NCBI RefSeq assembly: GCF_009660225.1
Contig: NZ_CP045920.1
Location: 806,001 to 870,000 of the forward strand
Source of the DNA: Pseudactinotalea sp. HY158
GTDB taxonomy: Bacteria; Actinomycetota; Actinomycetes; Actinomycetales; Beutenbergiaceae
Direction: 5' to 3'
Length of the DNA: 64,000 bases
Under the pieces are notes generated by a model that did no database searches, was not told where the DNA came from, and saw only the letters and a list, made by a program, of their open reading frames with translations. Both the position numbers and the translations under genes were made by a program. This document shows, piece by piece, positions 42,874 through 52,394 of this stretch (within the stretch, counting starts at the first letter, position 1; each line of letters opens with the position of its first letter).

Positions 42874-43542
42874 TCAGGCAGGGTGCACGATTCCGTTCTC
42901 ATAGGCAAAAATGACAGCCTGAACCCGATCGCGCAAACCAAGTTTCGAGAGCACTTTACCCACATGGGTCTTCACAGTCGCCTCGGAGACGTACAAATCC
43001 GCGGCGATCTCGGCATTCGACCGACCCCGGGAGAGCGCCAGGAGCACCTCGTGCTCACGTTCGGTGAGATCGCCCACACACCCGGCGTCGACTGCTCCAG
43101 CGGCCTCCGGCTCCGGGAGCCGGGCCGCGAACAGCTCGAGCAGACGCCGGGTGATCCGCCCCGAGACGACCGCATCGCCCGCATGCACCGTGTGGATCGC
43201 GTTGACCAGGTCCACGGGAGGGGTGTCCTTGAGCAGGAACCCGCTGGCGCCGGCGCGCAGCCCCGCGAAGGCGTACTCGTCGAGGTCGAAGGTCGTGAGG
43301 ATGAGTACCCGGGTCGCGGGCCGGCTCGCGGCGATCCGGGCGGTGGCCTCGATCCCGTTCGTGCCGGGCATGCGCACGTCCATGAGCACGACATCCGGTC
43401 GCAGCGCCTCGGCCATGCCGACCGCGGACGCGCCGTCCGCGGCCTCGCCGACGACCACGAGGTCCTCCTCGGCCTCGAGCACCATCCGAAAGCCCATCCG
43501 CAGCAGGGCCTGGTCATCAGCCAGCAGTACCGTGATCGGCAT
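42874..43542 (-). CDS. LuxR/NarL-type response regulator
   Basis: 222 residues. Receiver domain (1-120): acidic pocket LLADDQALLR, phosphoacceptor Asp in DVVLMDVRMPG, and conserved Lys in SGFLLKDTPP. LuxR-type HTH (about 150-215): LTEREHEVLLALSRGRSNAEIAADL (in parts) and SEATVKTHVGKVLSKLGL. Its start lies inside the histidine-kinase gene (26-nt overlap). It probably controls the ABC transporter genes of the same operon. Confidence 0.93.
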   Translation of the reverse strand: MPITVLLADDQALLRMGFRMVLEAEEDLVVVGEAADGASAVGMAEALRPDVVLMDVRMPGTNGIEATARIAASRPATRVLILTTFDLDEYAFAGLRAGASGFLLKDTPPVDLVNAIHTVHAGDAVVSGRITRRLLELFAARLPEPEAAGAVDAGCVGDLTEREHEVLLALSRGRSNAEIAADLYVSEATVKTHVGKVLSKLGLRDRVQAVIFAYENGIVHPA

Positions 43543-45457
43543 ATTCCTCCTCGTAACCCAGGTCGAGCGTAGCGTGCACCCGCCAGCCGCCGCGGTGCGG
43601 GCCCGCGCTCACGGTCCCGCCGTAGGCGGCCACGCGCTCGCGCATCCCGATGAGCCCTCGTCCGGCACCCAGCCCGGCACCGATCGAGGACGACGCGGCG
43701 TGCCCCGGCAGCGCGGCCTCGCCTCGGGCGAGGCGCGGCACGGAGGCGTCGGGGGCGTTGATCACGATCACCTCGACACCGTCGCGTCCGACCGCGGTGC
43801 GCACGGTCACGCTGATCTGGGAGGTGTGCGGCGCGTAGCGCAGGACATTGGTCAGGGCCTCCTGCACGATCCGGTACAGGGTCAAATGCAGGGCGGCGTC
43901 CGCGGGCAAGGAGGCGCCGGCCATCGTGTAGGCGACCGGTAGTCCGGCTGCGCGGAAACGACCGACGAGTTGCTCGAGATCCAATTCCTGCGGCTGCGGT
44001 TCCAGGTCGGGCACCGTGCCGTCCTGGCGGAGTACCCCGAGCACCCGACGCATGTCGTTCAGGGCGCCGCGCCCCACCCCGGAGAGTTCGTCGAGGGCGT
44101 GAGCGGCCCGATCCGGCTGCGAGGCGACCAGGGCCCGGGCGCCGTCGGACAGCGCGATCATCACCTGCACGGAATGGGCCACCACGTCGTGCATCTCGCG
44201 GGCGATCCGGGCGCGTTCGGCCACGACGGCCAGCTGGTCCAGCTGCTCTCGTTCGAGGGCGAGCTGATTGGCCCGGTCGAGGAGTCGCTGCAGGTGATCT
44301 CGGCGATTGCGCACCGTGGTTCCGATGGCGATCGCCGCGAACGTCACGATCGCCATCCCGATGCCGGTGCCGATACGCATGTCGAACTCGAGGCCGGTGT
44401 CGGCGCCCGTGGTGACCATCTCGTCGAGGCGCGGGTTCCCCCATGCCCACAGGCCCGCGATGGCGAGCACGTTCGCCGCCGCGACGGCGGACCAGGCGAC
44501 GACGGGCGCGCTCGTGGTCGTCACCGCGTAGATCGCGATGGCCACGGCGAGCTCGAGACCGGCCGTGGTGCCGGTCATGGCCGTGGCGGCGAGGGTCGCC
44601 ACGATCGTGAGCGCGAAGGCCACGAGCGGGGCGCCGCGACGGAGGAAGAGCGCGATCGACACGGCCGCCATGAGCCACCACAGCCGGTCCCCGTCGGGCA
44701 TGAGCGGGGTACCCGAGCCGGCGCCGACCTGGAAGCACAGCACCACCAGGAGATCGAGCATCCGGGGGCGGTGATGGAAGAGTCTGCGGACCGGCCCGCG
44801 TCGGTGGGCATGGGCCTCGACGAAGGCGGCGACGGTCTCGGCCTGATCCCGGGTCGTCGCGGCGGCGACCGCGATCAGGGTGCTCAGCAGCACGGCCGCG
44901 CTGCTGAGCACGCGCAGATCCGGTTCGAACGGGTGGTCGGCGAGAGCCGGCGTCGCACCCCAGGCGAGGATGGCACCCGAGGTGAGCAGGTTGACCGCAA
45001 CGAGGGCCTGATCGGCTCGCGCGGCGGTGCTCGTGCGGGTCAGGGCGAACACGGCGAAGCCGAGTGCGACCTCGTAGCCGTCCGTGCGCCCGGTCACGGC
45101 GGCGGAGACCGACGTCAGCGTGAGGATCCCGGCGAGGGTCAGTGCGGGCGGGGCGGCCGCGGCGCCGAATCGGCGCGCGAGGCCGGTCGGCGCCGGCCAC
45201 CGGTACCGGCCCGTGAGCAGGACGCCGGTCAGGGCCACCCCGCACCAGAAGAGCGGTGACTCGACCGGCCCGAGCGCCGTGCTCAGCAGCGTCGAGGCGA
45301 TGAACGTCGCAACGACGAGGACGTCCGCGAGCGCCGGGTGCCGGGCGAGGAGCCGGCCCCAGGCGTTCGTGCCCGCGGGCCGGCTCCTCTCGGTGTGGAT
45401 CAGGCGTCCCGGCGCCGCAGCGTCATCGCCCCGGCCGCCATCAGCACCACGACCCAT
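43517..45457 (-). CDS. Sensor histidine kinase (HisKA_3 type)
   Basis: Two blocks of membrane helices (about 10 in all) are followed by a HisKA_3 dimerisation region with RIAREMHDVVAHSVQVM (phosphoacceptor His) and a HATPase domain with IVQEALTNVLRYAPHT and GAGRGLIGMRERVAAYGG. The start is uncertain: ATG 45457 is the nearest ATG but overlaps the permease gene by 58 bp, and later GTG codons are possible. It is co-transcribed with the ABC transporter and response regulator, an arrangement typical of envelope-stress or peptide-antibiotic sensing. Confidence 0.88.
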   Translation of the reverse strand: MGRGADGGRGDDAAAPGRLIHTERSRPAGTNAWGRLLARHPALADVLVVATFIASTLLSTALGPVESPLFWCGVALTGVLLTGRYRWPAPTGLARRFGAAAAPPALTLAGILTLTSVSAAVTGRTDGYEVALGFAVFALTRTSTAARADQALVAVNLLTSGAILAWGATPALADHPFEPDLRVLSSAAVLLSTLIAVAAATTRDQAETVAAFVEAHAHRRGPVRRLFHHRPRMLDLLVVLCFQVGAGSGTPLMPDGDRLWWLMAAVSIALFLRRGAPLVAFALTIVATLAATAMTGTTAGLELAVAIAIYAVTTTSAPVVAWSAVAAANVLAIAGLWAWGNPRLDEMVTTGADTGLEFDMRIGTGIGMAIVTFAAIAIGTTVRNRRDHLQRLLDRANQLALEREQLDQLAVVAERARIAREMHDVVAHSVQVMIALSDGARALVASQPDRAAHALDELSGVGRGALNDMRRVLGVLRQDGTVPDLEPQPQELDLEQLVGRFRAAGLPVAYTMAGASLPADAALHLTLYRIVQEALTNVLRYAPHTSQISVTVRTAVGRDGVEVIVINAPDASVPRLARGEAALPGHAASSSIGAGLGAGRGLIGMRERVAAYGGTVSAGPHRGGWRVHATLDLGYEEEYADHGTAG

Positions 45458-46269
45458 GCGCACAGCACCCCGAATCCTTGCCACGGCCCGAGCGTGGCGT
45501 CCATGAGGCCACCGGTGAAGAGCCGCTCGCCCGCCGCCGCCGGCAGGAACTGGGCCGCGGTCTGAACCCAGTCGAAGGGGATCATGCTGACGATCGGCAG
45601 CACGAGGATGATCCCCAGGACCGCGGCGATGCTGCCGGGCGTGCTGCGCAGGAGCGTGCCGATGGCCAGCGCGAAGAGCGTGATCGCGGTGAGGTACAGC
45701 GGGACTCCGACGAGCGAGCGCAGCGCCCCGTCCGCGGAGAGGCTGGGTGCCAGGTCCACGGGGGCCAGGATCGCCGTCACGACGCCGAAACACGCGGCGA
45801 CGGCCACGACTGAGGTGACGAAGGCGGTCAGAGCGACGACGATCATCTTCGCGAGGAGCACCTGGCCGCGTCGGGGGACCGCGGCGAACGTCGAGCGGAT
45901 CCGGCCGGTGGAGAACTCACCGGTCATCGCGAGCGCGCCGAGCACGGCGATGACGATCTGCGCGACGCCGTAGGAGAACGTGACCGACATGATGCCCACG
46001 TCGAGTCCGGCCATGGCCGGGTCGCCCGTCATCTGCACCGAGGCGTCCGTGCCCGCGCCGGCACCGGCGGCCATGCGCATTCCGGCCGCCATCATCGCGG
46101 AGAAGCCGACCATGGTCACGAGCGTGACCACGAGCATCCAGCCGGTCGAGCGCACGGCGAAGAACTTGATCCATTCCGAACGCAGCGTGCCCACGAAGGA
46201 GAGCCGGACGCCGGCGAGCGGGGAGGAGTGGCGGGTGGGGGATGCGGCCTGAGCCGTGTGGGCGGTCAT
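45400..46269 (-). CDS. ABC transporter permease (ABC-2 type)
   Basis: 289 residues with six predicted helices. An N-terminal cytoplasmic segment LRSEWIKFFAVRSTGW is typical of ABC-2 permeases associated with drug or peptide export, followed by TGEFSTGRIRSTFAAVPRR between helices 2 and 3. ATG 46269 overlaps the ATPase stop by 4 bp. The transported compound is unknown. Confidence 0.88.
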   Translation of the reverse strand: MTAHTAQAASPTRHSSPLAGVRLSFVGTLRSEWIKFFAVRSTGWMLVVTLVTMVGFSAMMAAGMRMAAGAGAGTDASVQMTGDPAMAGLDVGIMSVTFSYGVAQIVIAVLGALAMTGEFSTGRIRSTFAAVPRRGQVLLAKMIVVALTAFVTSVVAVAACFGVVTAILAPVDLAPSLSADGALRSLVGVPLYLTAITLFALAIGTLLRSTPGSIAAVLGIILVLPIVSMIPFDWVQTAAQFLPAAAGERLFTGGLMDATLGPWQGFGVLCAWVVVLMAAGAMTLRRRDA

Positions 46270-47234
46270 GAGCGTGCCTCCTGCGTGCCGCTGTGGCTCA
46301 CCCGTCCCGTCGGTGACCCGGCGCCCGCCTGGGCGTCGGATCGGTACTCGACGGAGTCGGCGGTGAGTGACATGAAGGCCTCCTCGAGGGAGGCGGACTG
46401 GGTGGTGAGCTGGTGCAGCACGACCCCGTGGGCGGCGGCGATCTCGCCGATGTGGGCGGCCTCGAGGCCGCTGACGGTCAGGCGGGAGGGGCCGGTCGAG
46501 GTGACGGTCGAGGTGTCCGACTGGAGGAGTCGGGCGAGGTCGCCGGCCTGCGGCGTCTCGACCGCGACGCTCGATCCGGTGCTGCTGGCGATGACGTCCT
46601 GGACCGTGCCGGAGGTGAGGATGCGCCCGCGGCCGATGACGATGAGATCGTCGGCGGTGATCGCCATCTCGCTCATGAGGTGGGAGGAGAGGAACACGGT
46701 GCGGCCCTCGGAGGCGAGGTAGCGCACCATCGTGCGCACCCACTTGACGCCCTCGGGGTCGAGCCCGTTGACCGGTTCGTCGAGGATGAGGGTGTGGGGA
46801 TCGCCGAGCAGCGCCGCCGCGATGCCGAGGCGCTGCCCCATGCCGAGCGAGAATCCGCCCACGCGCTTGCCGGCGACGCCGGCCAGGCCGGTCATGTCGA
46901 TCACCTCGTCGACTCGGCGCCGCGGGATCCGGTGTGTGGCGGCGAGCCCGCGCAGGTGGTTGCGGGCCGTGGCGCCGGGGTGGATCGCCTTGGCCTCGAG
47001 GAGGGCCCCGACCTCGGTCAGCGGGGAGCGCAGCCGCGCATACGGCTGCCCGGCCACGGTGACGGTGCCCGCCGTGGGCCGGTCGAGTCCGACGATCATG
47101 CGCATCGTGGTGGACTTGCCGGCGCCGTTCGGGCCGAGGAACCCGGTCACCCGACCGGATCGGACCGTGAACGAGATGTCGTCGACGGCGAGCTTGGCCC
47201 CGTAGCGTTTCGTCAGCGCATGGGCTTCGATCAT
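46266..47234 (-). CDS. ABC transporter ATP-binding protein
   Basis: 322 residues. Walker A GPNGAGKSTTMRM, Q-loop region VGALLEA, signature FSLGMGQRLGIAAALL, Walker B LILDEPVNGLDPEG and the H-loop SSHLMSEM. The C-terminal extension is usual in DrrA/CcmA-type exporters. AGGAAGG precedes ATG 47234. It is the first gene of a four-gene operon with permease, kinase and regulator. Confidence 0.93.
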   Translation of the reverse strand: MIEAHALTKRYGAKLAVDDISFTVRSGRVTGFLGPNGAGKSTTMRMIVGLDRPTAGTVTVAGQPYARLRSPLTEVGALLEAKAIHPGATARNHLRGLAATHRIPRRRVDEVIDMTGLAGVAGKRVGGFSLGMGQRLGIAAALLGDPHTLILDEPVNGLDPEGVKWVRTMVRYLASEGRTVFLSSHLMSEMAITADDLIVIGRGRILTSGTVQDVIASSTGSSVAVETPQAGDLARLLQSDTSTVTSTGPSRLTVSGLEAAHIGEIAAAHGVVLHQLTTQSASLEEAFMSLTADSVEYRSDAQAGAGSPTGRVSHSGTQEARS

Positions 47235-47472
47235 CGGTGGTGCCCCTTCCTGGATGTCATGACGCCACACTATTGTCCCCCGATGACACCGGCGCCGGTC
47301 CGGCGGATGATTCCGCCGGCGGCCCTCCCCTCGGGTGGGGGAGGGGGAGTCATCCGTTCGGATGAGATCGGATCCGCGCGCGGTGTGCCCACGGCGAACA
47401 CGCTCGATTATCTGTGACTTCCCAGGTTTCGGACATAAGATGGCCCCGGCACACGACCAGGAGGAGACCTCG

Positions 47473-48312
47473 ATGGCCAACCCCTATTTCACGTCCAACG
47501 CGAACTTCGGCAAGTCCACCCCGAACTACCCGATCGGGGAGTCGCCGTACGCCCAACAGCAGGTCGGCACCATCGGCCAGGACCAGCAGTTCGGCCAGGT
47601 CCAGCAGTCGTTCTACGGCCCGGCCGCGACCGCGCGCCAGACCGGCCGGATGACCATCGACGACGTGATCGTCAAGTCCGCGCTCGTGATCGGCACCGTG
47701 GTGCTCGCGGCGATCGCCTCGTGGCAGCTCGTGCCGGCGTCCATGGCGATGCCCGTGCTGTGGGGTGGCCTCATCCTCGGGCTCGTGCTCGGCCTGGTCA
47801 ACGCCTTCAAGAAGGAGCCCTCACCGGCGCTCATCATGGGCTACGCGGTGGCGGAGGGGGTGTTCCTCGGTCTCATCTCGCGGGTCTACGCCGCGAACTG
47901 GGAGGGCATCGTGATGCAGGCGATCATCGCCACGTTCATCACGTTCGCCGTCTGCTTCGTGCTCTTCAAGACCCGGATCGTCAAGGTCACCGGCAAGTTC
48001 GCCAAGATCGCCGTCTACGCCACCATCGCGTACGCCGCCTTCTGCATGATCAACCTCGGCGTCATGGTCTTCGCCCCCGGCGCGTTCGGCCCGTGGGGGC
48101 TGCGCAGCGGCCTCATGGGGCTGCTCATCGGTGCGATCGCCGTGGTGCTCGCGTCGATGAACCTCATCATGGACTTCGACCAGATCGAGCGCGGCGTGCG
48201 CAACGGGGTCGACCGCAAGTACGCCTGGTCCGCGGCGTTCGGCCTGACCGTCACCCTCGTCTGGCTCTACCTCGAGTTCCTGCGGCTGCTCGCGATCCTC
48301 AACCGCAACTGA
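47473..48312 (+). CDS. Bax inhibitor-1/YccA family membrane protein
   Basis: 279 residues. A glutamine- and tyrosine-rich N-terminal tail (about 55 residues) precedes seven helices of the BI-1 fold, including MGYAVAEGVFLGLISRVYA, NLIMDFDQIERGVRNG with the conserved aspartates of the pH-sensing pair, and WLYLEFLRLLAIL. The ATG at 47473 is chosen for GGAGGAG 6-8 nt upstream. Members act as proton-gated calcium leak channels; here the role is inferred only from family. Confidence 0.9.
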   Translation: MANPYFTSNANFGKSTPNYPIGESPYAQQQVGTIGQDQQFGQVQQSFYGPAATARQTGRMTIDDVIVKSALVIGTVVLAAIASWQLVPASMAMPVLWGGLILGLVLGLVNAFKKEPSPALIMGYAVAEGVFLGLISRVYAANWEGIVMQAIIATFITFAVCFVLFKTRIVKVTGKFAKIAVYATIAYAAFCMINLGVMVFAPGAFGPWGLRSGLMGLLIGAIAVVLASMNLIMDFDQIERGVRNGVDRKYAWSAAFGLTVTLVWLYLEFLRLLAILNRN

Positions 48313-48374
48313 CGCGCCCGAGGCTCCTCCCGACACAGGCTGACGCGGTGGGGCTCAAGCCCGCGCGTCTTCGG

Positions 48375-48400
48375 CCGGCGCCGTTCCCGAACGGCGCCGG
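48375..48400 (+). terminator. Hairpin after the BI-1 gene
   Basis: A perfect 12-bp stem, CCGGCGCCGTTC with GAACGGCGCCGG, closes a 2-nt loop 63 bp after the BI-1 stop. The position suits transcription termination before the FKBP gene. Confidence 0.6.
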
Positions 48401-48468
48401 TCGTCCCATGTCCCGGGCCGCTCTCCTCTAGAGTGTGCTCGAGTAGCGCCCCGACCCGGAGGATGACC

Positions 48469-48882
48469 ATGAGCGAGTCCACGCCCACCCTGCCCAGCGC
48501 CACCGGCGACTTCGGCGACAAGCCCGAACTGACCTTCCCCGCAGCCGCGCCGCCCGAGGAGCTCGTGGTCGAGGTGCTCACCGCCGGCTCCGGCCTCACG
48601 GTCGAGTCGGGCCAGACCATCGAGGTGAACTACTTCGGCCAGATCTGGGGCGGGCGGGTCTTCGACAACTCCTACGACCGGGGCTCCTCGATCGAGTTCC
48701 CGATCGGCATGGGCGTCGTCATCCACGGGTGGGACGCCGGCCTCGTGGGCCGCGCGATCGGCTCGCGGCTGCTGCTGAGCATCCCGCCGCACGACGGCTA
48801 CGGTCCCGGCGGCGCGCCGCGGGCCGGCATCGGCGGCGACGACACCCTCGTGTTCGTCGTCGACATCCTCGGCTCCCACTGA
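48469..48882 (+). CDS. FKBP-type peptidyl-prolyl cis-trans isomerase
   Basis: 137 residues. FKBP core features: VEVNYFGQIWGGRVFDNSY (in part), SIEFPIGMGVVIHGWDAGL and GSRLLLSIPPHDGYG, ending TLVFVVDIL. GGAGG lies 6 nt before ATG 48469, which is preferred over ATG 48463. There is no signal peptide, so it is cytoplasmic. It catalyses proline isomerisation in folding proteins. Confidence 0.92.
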   Translation: MSESTPTLPSATGDFGDKPELTFPAAAPPEELVVEVLTAGSGLTVESGQTIEVNYFGQIWGGRVFDNSYDRGSSIEFPIGMGVVIHGWDAGLVGRAIGSRLLLSIPPHDGYGPGGAPRAGIGGDDTLVFVVDILGSH

Positions 48883-48912
48883 GCCGAGGCGCGCCGAGGT
48901 GCGCCGGACCCC

Positions 48913-49617
48913 CTACGCGCCCGCGGGCGGGCGCACGTCGCGCTGGGCCGGCAGCTCGTCCTGGCGCAGGATCCCGACCGGGCAGGTCATGCCGTTCGGA
49001 CCGTGGTTGCAGTAGCCGTTCGGGTTCTTCTCCAGGTACTGCTGGTGATACCCCTCGGCCGGATAGAACGGGCCCGCGTCCGCGGCCGGGCGCAACTCCG
49101 TGGTGATGTCGGGGTGGCCGTGCTCGCGCACCACGGCGTTGAACGCCTCGCGGCTCGCGCGCACGAGTTCCTCGTCTCCCGCCCCACTCCAGTAGATCGC
49201 CGATCGGTACTGCGTGCCCCGGTCGTTGCCCTGCCGGAATCCCTGCGTGGGGTCGTGGTTCTCCCAGAACTCCCGCAGGATCCGTTCGAGGCCCACCCGC
49301 GCCGGATCGTAGGCGACGAGCACCGCCTCGGTGTGCCCGGTGCGGCCGGTGCAGACCTCCTCGTAGGTCGGGTTCGGCGTGTGCCCGCCCGCATAGCCGA
49401 CCGCCGTTCCCACGACGCCGTCCAGGCGCCAGAAGATGCGCTCGGCTCCCCAGAAGCAGCCCATGGCGAGCACGACGGTCCGCGTGCCCTCCGGCCACGG
49501 GCCGAGCAGCGGCGTCCCCAGGACGATATTTGCCCGTGGCACGGGGAACGCGGCCTCCGCGCGCCCCGGGAGGGCGTCCGAAGGACTGACGAGTCGGGTG
49601 GCGCGGGTGGCGAACAT
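48913..49617 (-). CDS. msrA: Peptide-methionine (S)-S-oxide reductase
   Basis: 234 residues from ATG 49617, which has GGAGG 6 nt upstream (an earlier ATG at 49641 does not). The catalytic motif is [11 protein letters not shown], then [20 protein letters not shown] (in part), [18 protein letters not shown] and [14 protein letters not shown] with a resolving-type C-terminal cysteine. It repairs methionine sulfoxide in oxidised proteins. Confidence 0.93.
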   Translation of the reverse strand: MFATRATRLVSPSDALPGRAEAAFPVPRANIVLGTPLLGPWPEGTRTVVLAMGCFWGAERIFWRLDGVVGTAVGYAGGHTPNPTYEEVCTGRTGHTEAVLVAYDPARVGLERILREFWENHDPTQGFRQGNDRGTQYRSAIYWSGAGDEELVRASREAFNAVVREHGHPDITTELRPAADAGPFYPAEGYHQQYLEKNPNGYCNHGPNGMTCPVGILRQDELPAQRDVRPPAGA

Positions 49618-49744
49618 GGCATTCCTCCGTGGGTCGGTCATCGGTCACAACAGGACGGCACCCGGGTTTCTTCCCGCGCCACGCCCGCCGCGCCCCGCCG
49701 CTCCATAGCGCGGATCGGCGTCGAACCCACATAGACTCACCGCT

Positions 49745-51025
49745 ATGACCTCGCCCCCCGACGGGAACCCCCAGCGGGCCGATGACGATCTCACGGCCCG
49801 GAGCAGGACAGTGACCACGCGGATCGAGCCCGAGCCCGAGGACCCGGTGGGGGAGGTGCCGCCGGAGTCGCTCGTCACCGACGTCGAGCTGCGCCCGGAT
49901 CCGCCGCGGGCCGCCGGGCCGGTGCCTCGGGCCGTGCGGGCGAGCGCGTCCTGGTCGTGGCGGTTCATCGTGATCGTCGCGGCCGCGGCGCTGCTGGTGT
50001 ACTTCGCGGTCCAGCTCAAGACCGTCGTGGTGCCCGTCATGGTCGCGGCGCTGGTCGCGGCCCTGCTGCTGCCGGTCGTGCGCTTCCTCTCCGACCGGCT
50101 CCGCTTCCCCCAGGCCCTCGCCTCGCTCACGGCGATGGTCGCGGCCCTCGCCGTCGCCGGCGGCCTGATCACGCTGGCCGGGGCGTCGATCGCCACCGGC
50201 ATGGGGCAACTGGGGGCGAAGGCCTTCGACGGCTTCCACGAGGCCCTGCGGTGGCTGAGCGAGGGGCCGCTCGGCCTCGACGAGGACCAGATCAACGCCT
50301 GGGTCGACCAGCTGGGCAGTCAGCTGAGCAGCAACGCCGACAAGATCCTCTCCGGCGCGCTGTCGGTCACGAGCTCGGTCGGACACGTGGCGGCGGGCGC
50401 GCTCATCGCGCTGTTCTGCCTGTTCTTCTTCCTCAAGGACGGGCGCGGGATCTGGATGTGGGTCGTCGGCCTGTTCCCGCGGAACGCGCGCGAGCGTGTG
50501 GACGGCGCCGCGTTGCGTTCCTGGGGCAGCCTCGCCTCGTACACCCGCACCCAGATCATGGTCGCCTTCGTGGACGCGCTCGGCATCGGGATCGGGGCGG
50601 CGATCCTCGGGGTACCGCTCGCCCTGCCGCTCGCGGTGCTCGTCTTCCTCGGCTCGTTCATCCCGATCGTCGGTGCGATCCTCACCGGCGCGATCGCCGT
50701 GCTCGTGGCGCTCGTCGACCAGGGATTCGGCACCGCCCTCGTCATGCTCGCGATCGTGCTCGGGGTGCAGCAGGCCGAGTCGAACCTGCTGCAGCCGATG
50801 CTCATGAGCCGGGCCCTGAGCCTTCACCCGGTCGGGGTGCTGCTCGCGGTCGCCACGGGCACCCTCGTCGGCGGGATCGTCGGCGCGCTCTTCGCGGTCC
50901 CGATCGTCGCCGTCGTCAACACGGCCCTCAACTACCTCCACGGCCGCGATCCGCTGCCGCCCTCGCGGCGGGAGGTCGTCGCGGAGATGACCCGGCGATG
51001 GCGGGTCACGCGCGGGAGCGCCTGA
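49745..51025 (+). CDS. AI-2E family transporter
   Basis: 426 residues with about eight helices and a hydrophilic N-terminal tail of about 60 residues. Family features are VVPVMVAALVAALLLPVV, the mid-protein FLFFFLKDGRGIWMW with its LKDG turn, and SFIPIVGAILTGAIAVLVAL followed by QQAESNLLQPMLMS. Members export small molecules or act as Na+/H+ antiporters; the substrate here is unknown. It is transcribed divergently from msrA. Confidence 0.9.
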   Translation: MTSPPDGNPQRADDDLTARSRTVTTRIEPEPEDPVGEVPPESLVTDVELRPDPPRAAGPVPRAVRASASWSWRFIVIVAAAALLVYFAVQLKTVVVPVMVAALVAALLLPVVRFLSDRLRFPQALASLTAMVAALAVAGGLITLAGASIATGMGQLGAKAFDGFHEALRWLSEGPLGLDEDQINAWVDQLGSQLSSNADKILSGALSVTSSVGHVAAGALIALFCLFFFLKDGRGIWMWVVGLFPRNARERVDGAALRSWGSLASYTRTQIMVAFVDALGIGIGAAILGVPLALPLAVLVFLGSFIPIVGAILTGAIAVLVALVDQGFGTALVMLAIVLGVQQAESNLLQPMLMSRALSLHPVGVLLAVATGTLVGGIVGALFAVPIVAVVNTALNYLHGRDPLPPSRREVVAEMTRRWRVTRGSA

Positions 51026-51058
51026 GCCGGGTCCACCGGGTTCGCCCGGCCGAACGAC

Positions 51059-51090
51059 GACGGCCCCCCGGCGATCGCCGGGGGGCCGTC
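51059..51090. terminator. Perfect 32-nt palindrome between convergent genes
   Basis: GACGGCCCCCCGGCGA and its exact complement form a 16-bp arm hairpin between the AI-2E and greA ends, a strong bidirectional terminator. Confidence 0.8.
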
Positions 51091-51142
51091 GCGCCGCAGT
51101 GCCGCCGTCTCGGGCGGCCGGCGTGCTCAGCTCGGAGCAGGG

Positions 51143-51628
51143 TCACTCACGGAACGGCTTGACCTTCCCGATCTCGACCGTCATCGACCGGCCGGTCGGG
51201 GTCTGGTACACGACCGTGTCGCCGGTGGCCCGGCCCACGATCGCCTTGCCCAGGGGGGAGGAGGCGGAGTAGACGTCCAGGTCGGTCGTGTCGCCGGCGA
51301 CCTCGCGGGAACCGAGCAGGAAAGTCATCTTCTCGCCCCCGACGGTCGCGTGCACGACCATGCCGGACTCGACGATGCCGTCGTCCGGGGGAGCCTCGCC
51401 GACCTCGGCGTGGCGCAGGATCTGCTCCAGCTGCCGGATGCGCGCCTCCTGGCGGCCCTGTTCCTCGCGGGCGGCGTGGTATCCGCCGTTCTCCTTGAGG
51501 TCGCCTTCCTCGCGGGCGGCCTCGATCTTGTCGGCGATCTCCGTCCGACCGTCGCCCGTGAGGTGGTCGTATTCGCCCTTGAGCCGGTCGAAGGCCTCCT
51601 GGGTGAGCCAGGTGGTGGATTCGGACAT
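51143..51628 (-). CDS. greA: Transcription elongation factor GreA
   Basis: 161 residues: an N-terminal coiled coil with EAAREEGDLKENGGYHAAREE (acidic tip; quoted as the family hallmark, slightly over one repeat of it is enough) and RQLEQILRHAEV, and a C-terminal FKBP-like domain with YSASSPLGKAIVGRATGD. It rescues backtracked RNA polymerase. AGGAGG lies just before ATG 51628. Confidence 0.95.
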   Translation of the reverse strand: MSESTTWLTQEAFDRLKGEYDHLTGDGRTEIADKIEAAREEGDLKENGGYHAAREEQGRQEARIRQLEQILRHAEVGEAPPDDGIVESGMVVHATVGGEKMTFLLGSREVAGDTTDLDVYSASSPLGKAIVGRATGDTVVYQTPTGRSMTVEIGKVKPFRE

Positions 51629-51886
51629 GACGCCTCCTTCATCTATCGCTTGGTTCCCGGCTGCGCGTGCAGCCATGGACACGCGGGAGCGTCTCACCGC
51701 TCCCGGCTGCCGCCGCTGCATCCCCTGCGCCGGGGCGGTGGGGGTAAATTCCAAGAATAGCAACGATGCCGTGCGGATGCGTAGTGGCCGGCGCCGCGCG
51801 CGTGTGTGCAGCGGGCGGGAGTGCCCGGCTTCGTCTCGCCGATGGGGCGACCGGCAAGGTGACGGGGGAGTCGCCCGGGGCGGGGA
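51629..51886. other. Intergenic region upstream of greA
   Basis: The 258-bp gap should contain the greA promoter on the minus strand. No ORF, RNA gene or clear hairpin is supported here. Confidence 0.35.
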
Positions 51887-52294
51887 TCAGTCGATCAGCT
51901 CGCACGAGCTGATGATCGCGGTCGTGGCCGGCTCGCTCGTGCGGACCTCCCGGTGCAGGGTCACGAGGTCCTCCTGCGCCGGGCCGACCTCGACCTGGAG
52001 CACCCCGACCTGCGCGAATCCGGTGTTGAGCGCCTCGACCGTGCAGCGCGCGCTGCGGTCGGCGGGCTTGATCACGTTGAAGGTCACGCTCGTGAGCGCG
52101 GGATCGGACACGTCGAAGCCCACGAGCTGATTGTGCACGGTCGGCCGGAACGCACCCCACATGATCCAGGCCATGACGAGCGCGCCGACGATACCGGCCG
52201 CCCAGGCGATCCGAACCGTGGTCCGATGCGTCTGCCTGGGGGCTCCGTAGCGATCCTGGAGCGCGGGGGCGGAATGGTCGGCGGGGGTGGGCAC
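51887..52294 (-). CDS. DUF4307 membrane protein
   Basis: 135 residues from GTG 52294 (AAGGA 7 nt upstream). A short polar N-terminus with LQDRYG, one transmembrane helix (IVGALVMAWIMWGAF), then an extracytoplasmic beta domain with VTFNVIKPADRSARCTVEA. DUF4307 proteins are found next to mca in actinobacteria, as here (divergent, 100 bp apart). Function unknown. Confidence 0.82.
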   Translation of the reverse strand: MPTPADHSAPALQDRYGAPRQTHRTTVRIAWAAGIVGALVMAWIMWGAFRPTVHNQLVGFDVSDPALTSVTFNVIKPADRSARCTVEALNTGFAQVGVLQVEVGPAQEDLVTLHREVRTSEPATTAIISSCELID

Positions 52295-52394
52295 CGGCGG
52301 ATCCTTCGGGGAGGGGTCGATGGAACAATGAGTGGGATGATCGAGGCTCGAATGTCGACGTACCCTAGTGTCCCACCTTTTCTCTGGAGGCCCT

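Noticed and set aside
42972-45245. 757-codon alternative frame across the kinase and regulator genes
   Set aside because: Out-of-frame shadow; the HisKA_3, HATPase and receiver motifs are in the other frames.
48719-50941. 740-codon minus-strand frame opposite the AI-2E gene
   Set aside because: Low-complexity antisense translation without any domain.
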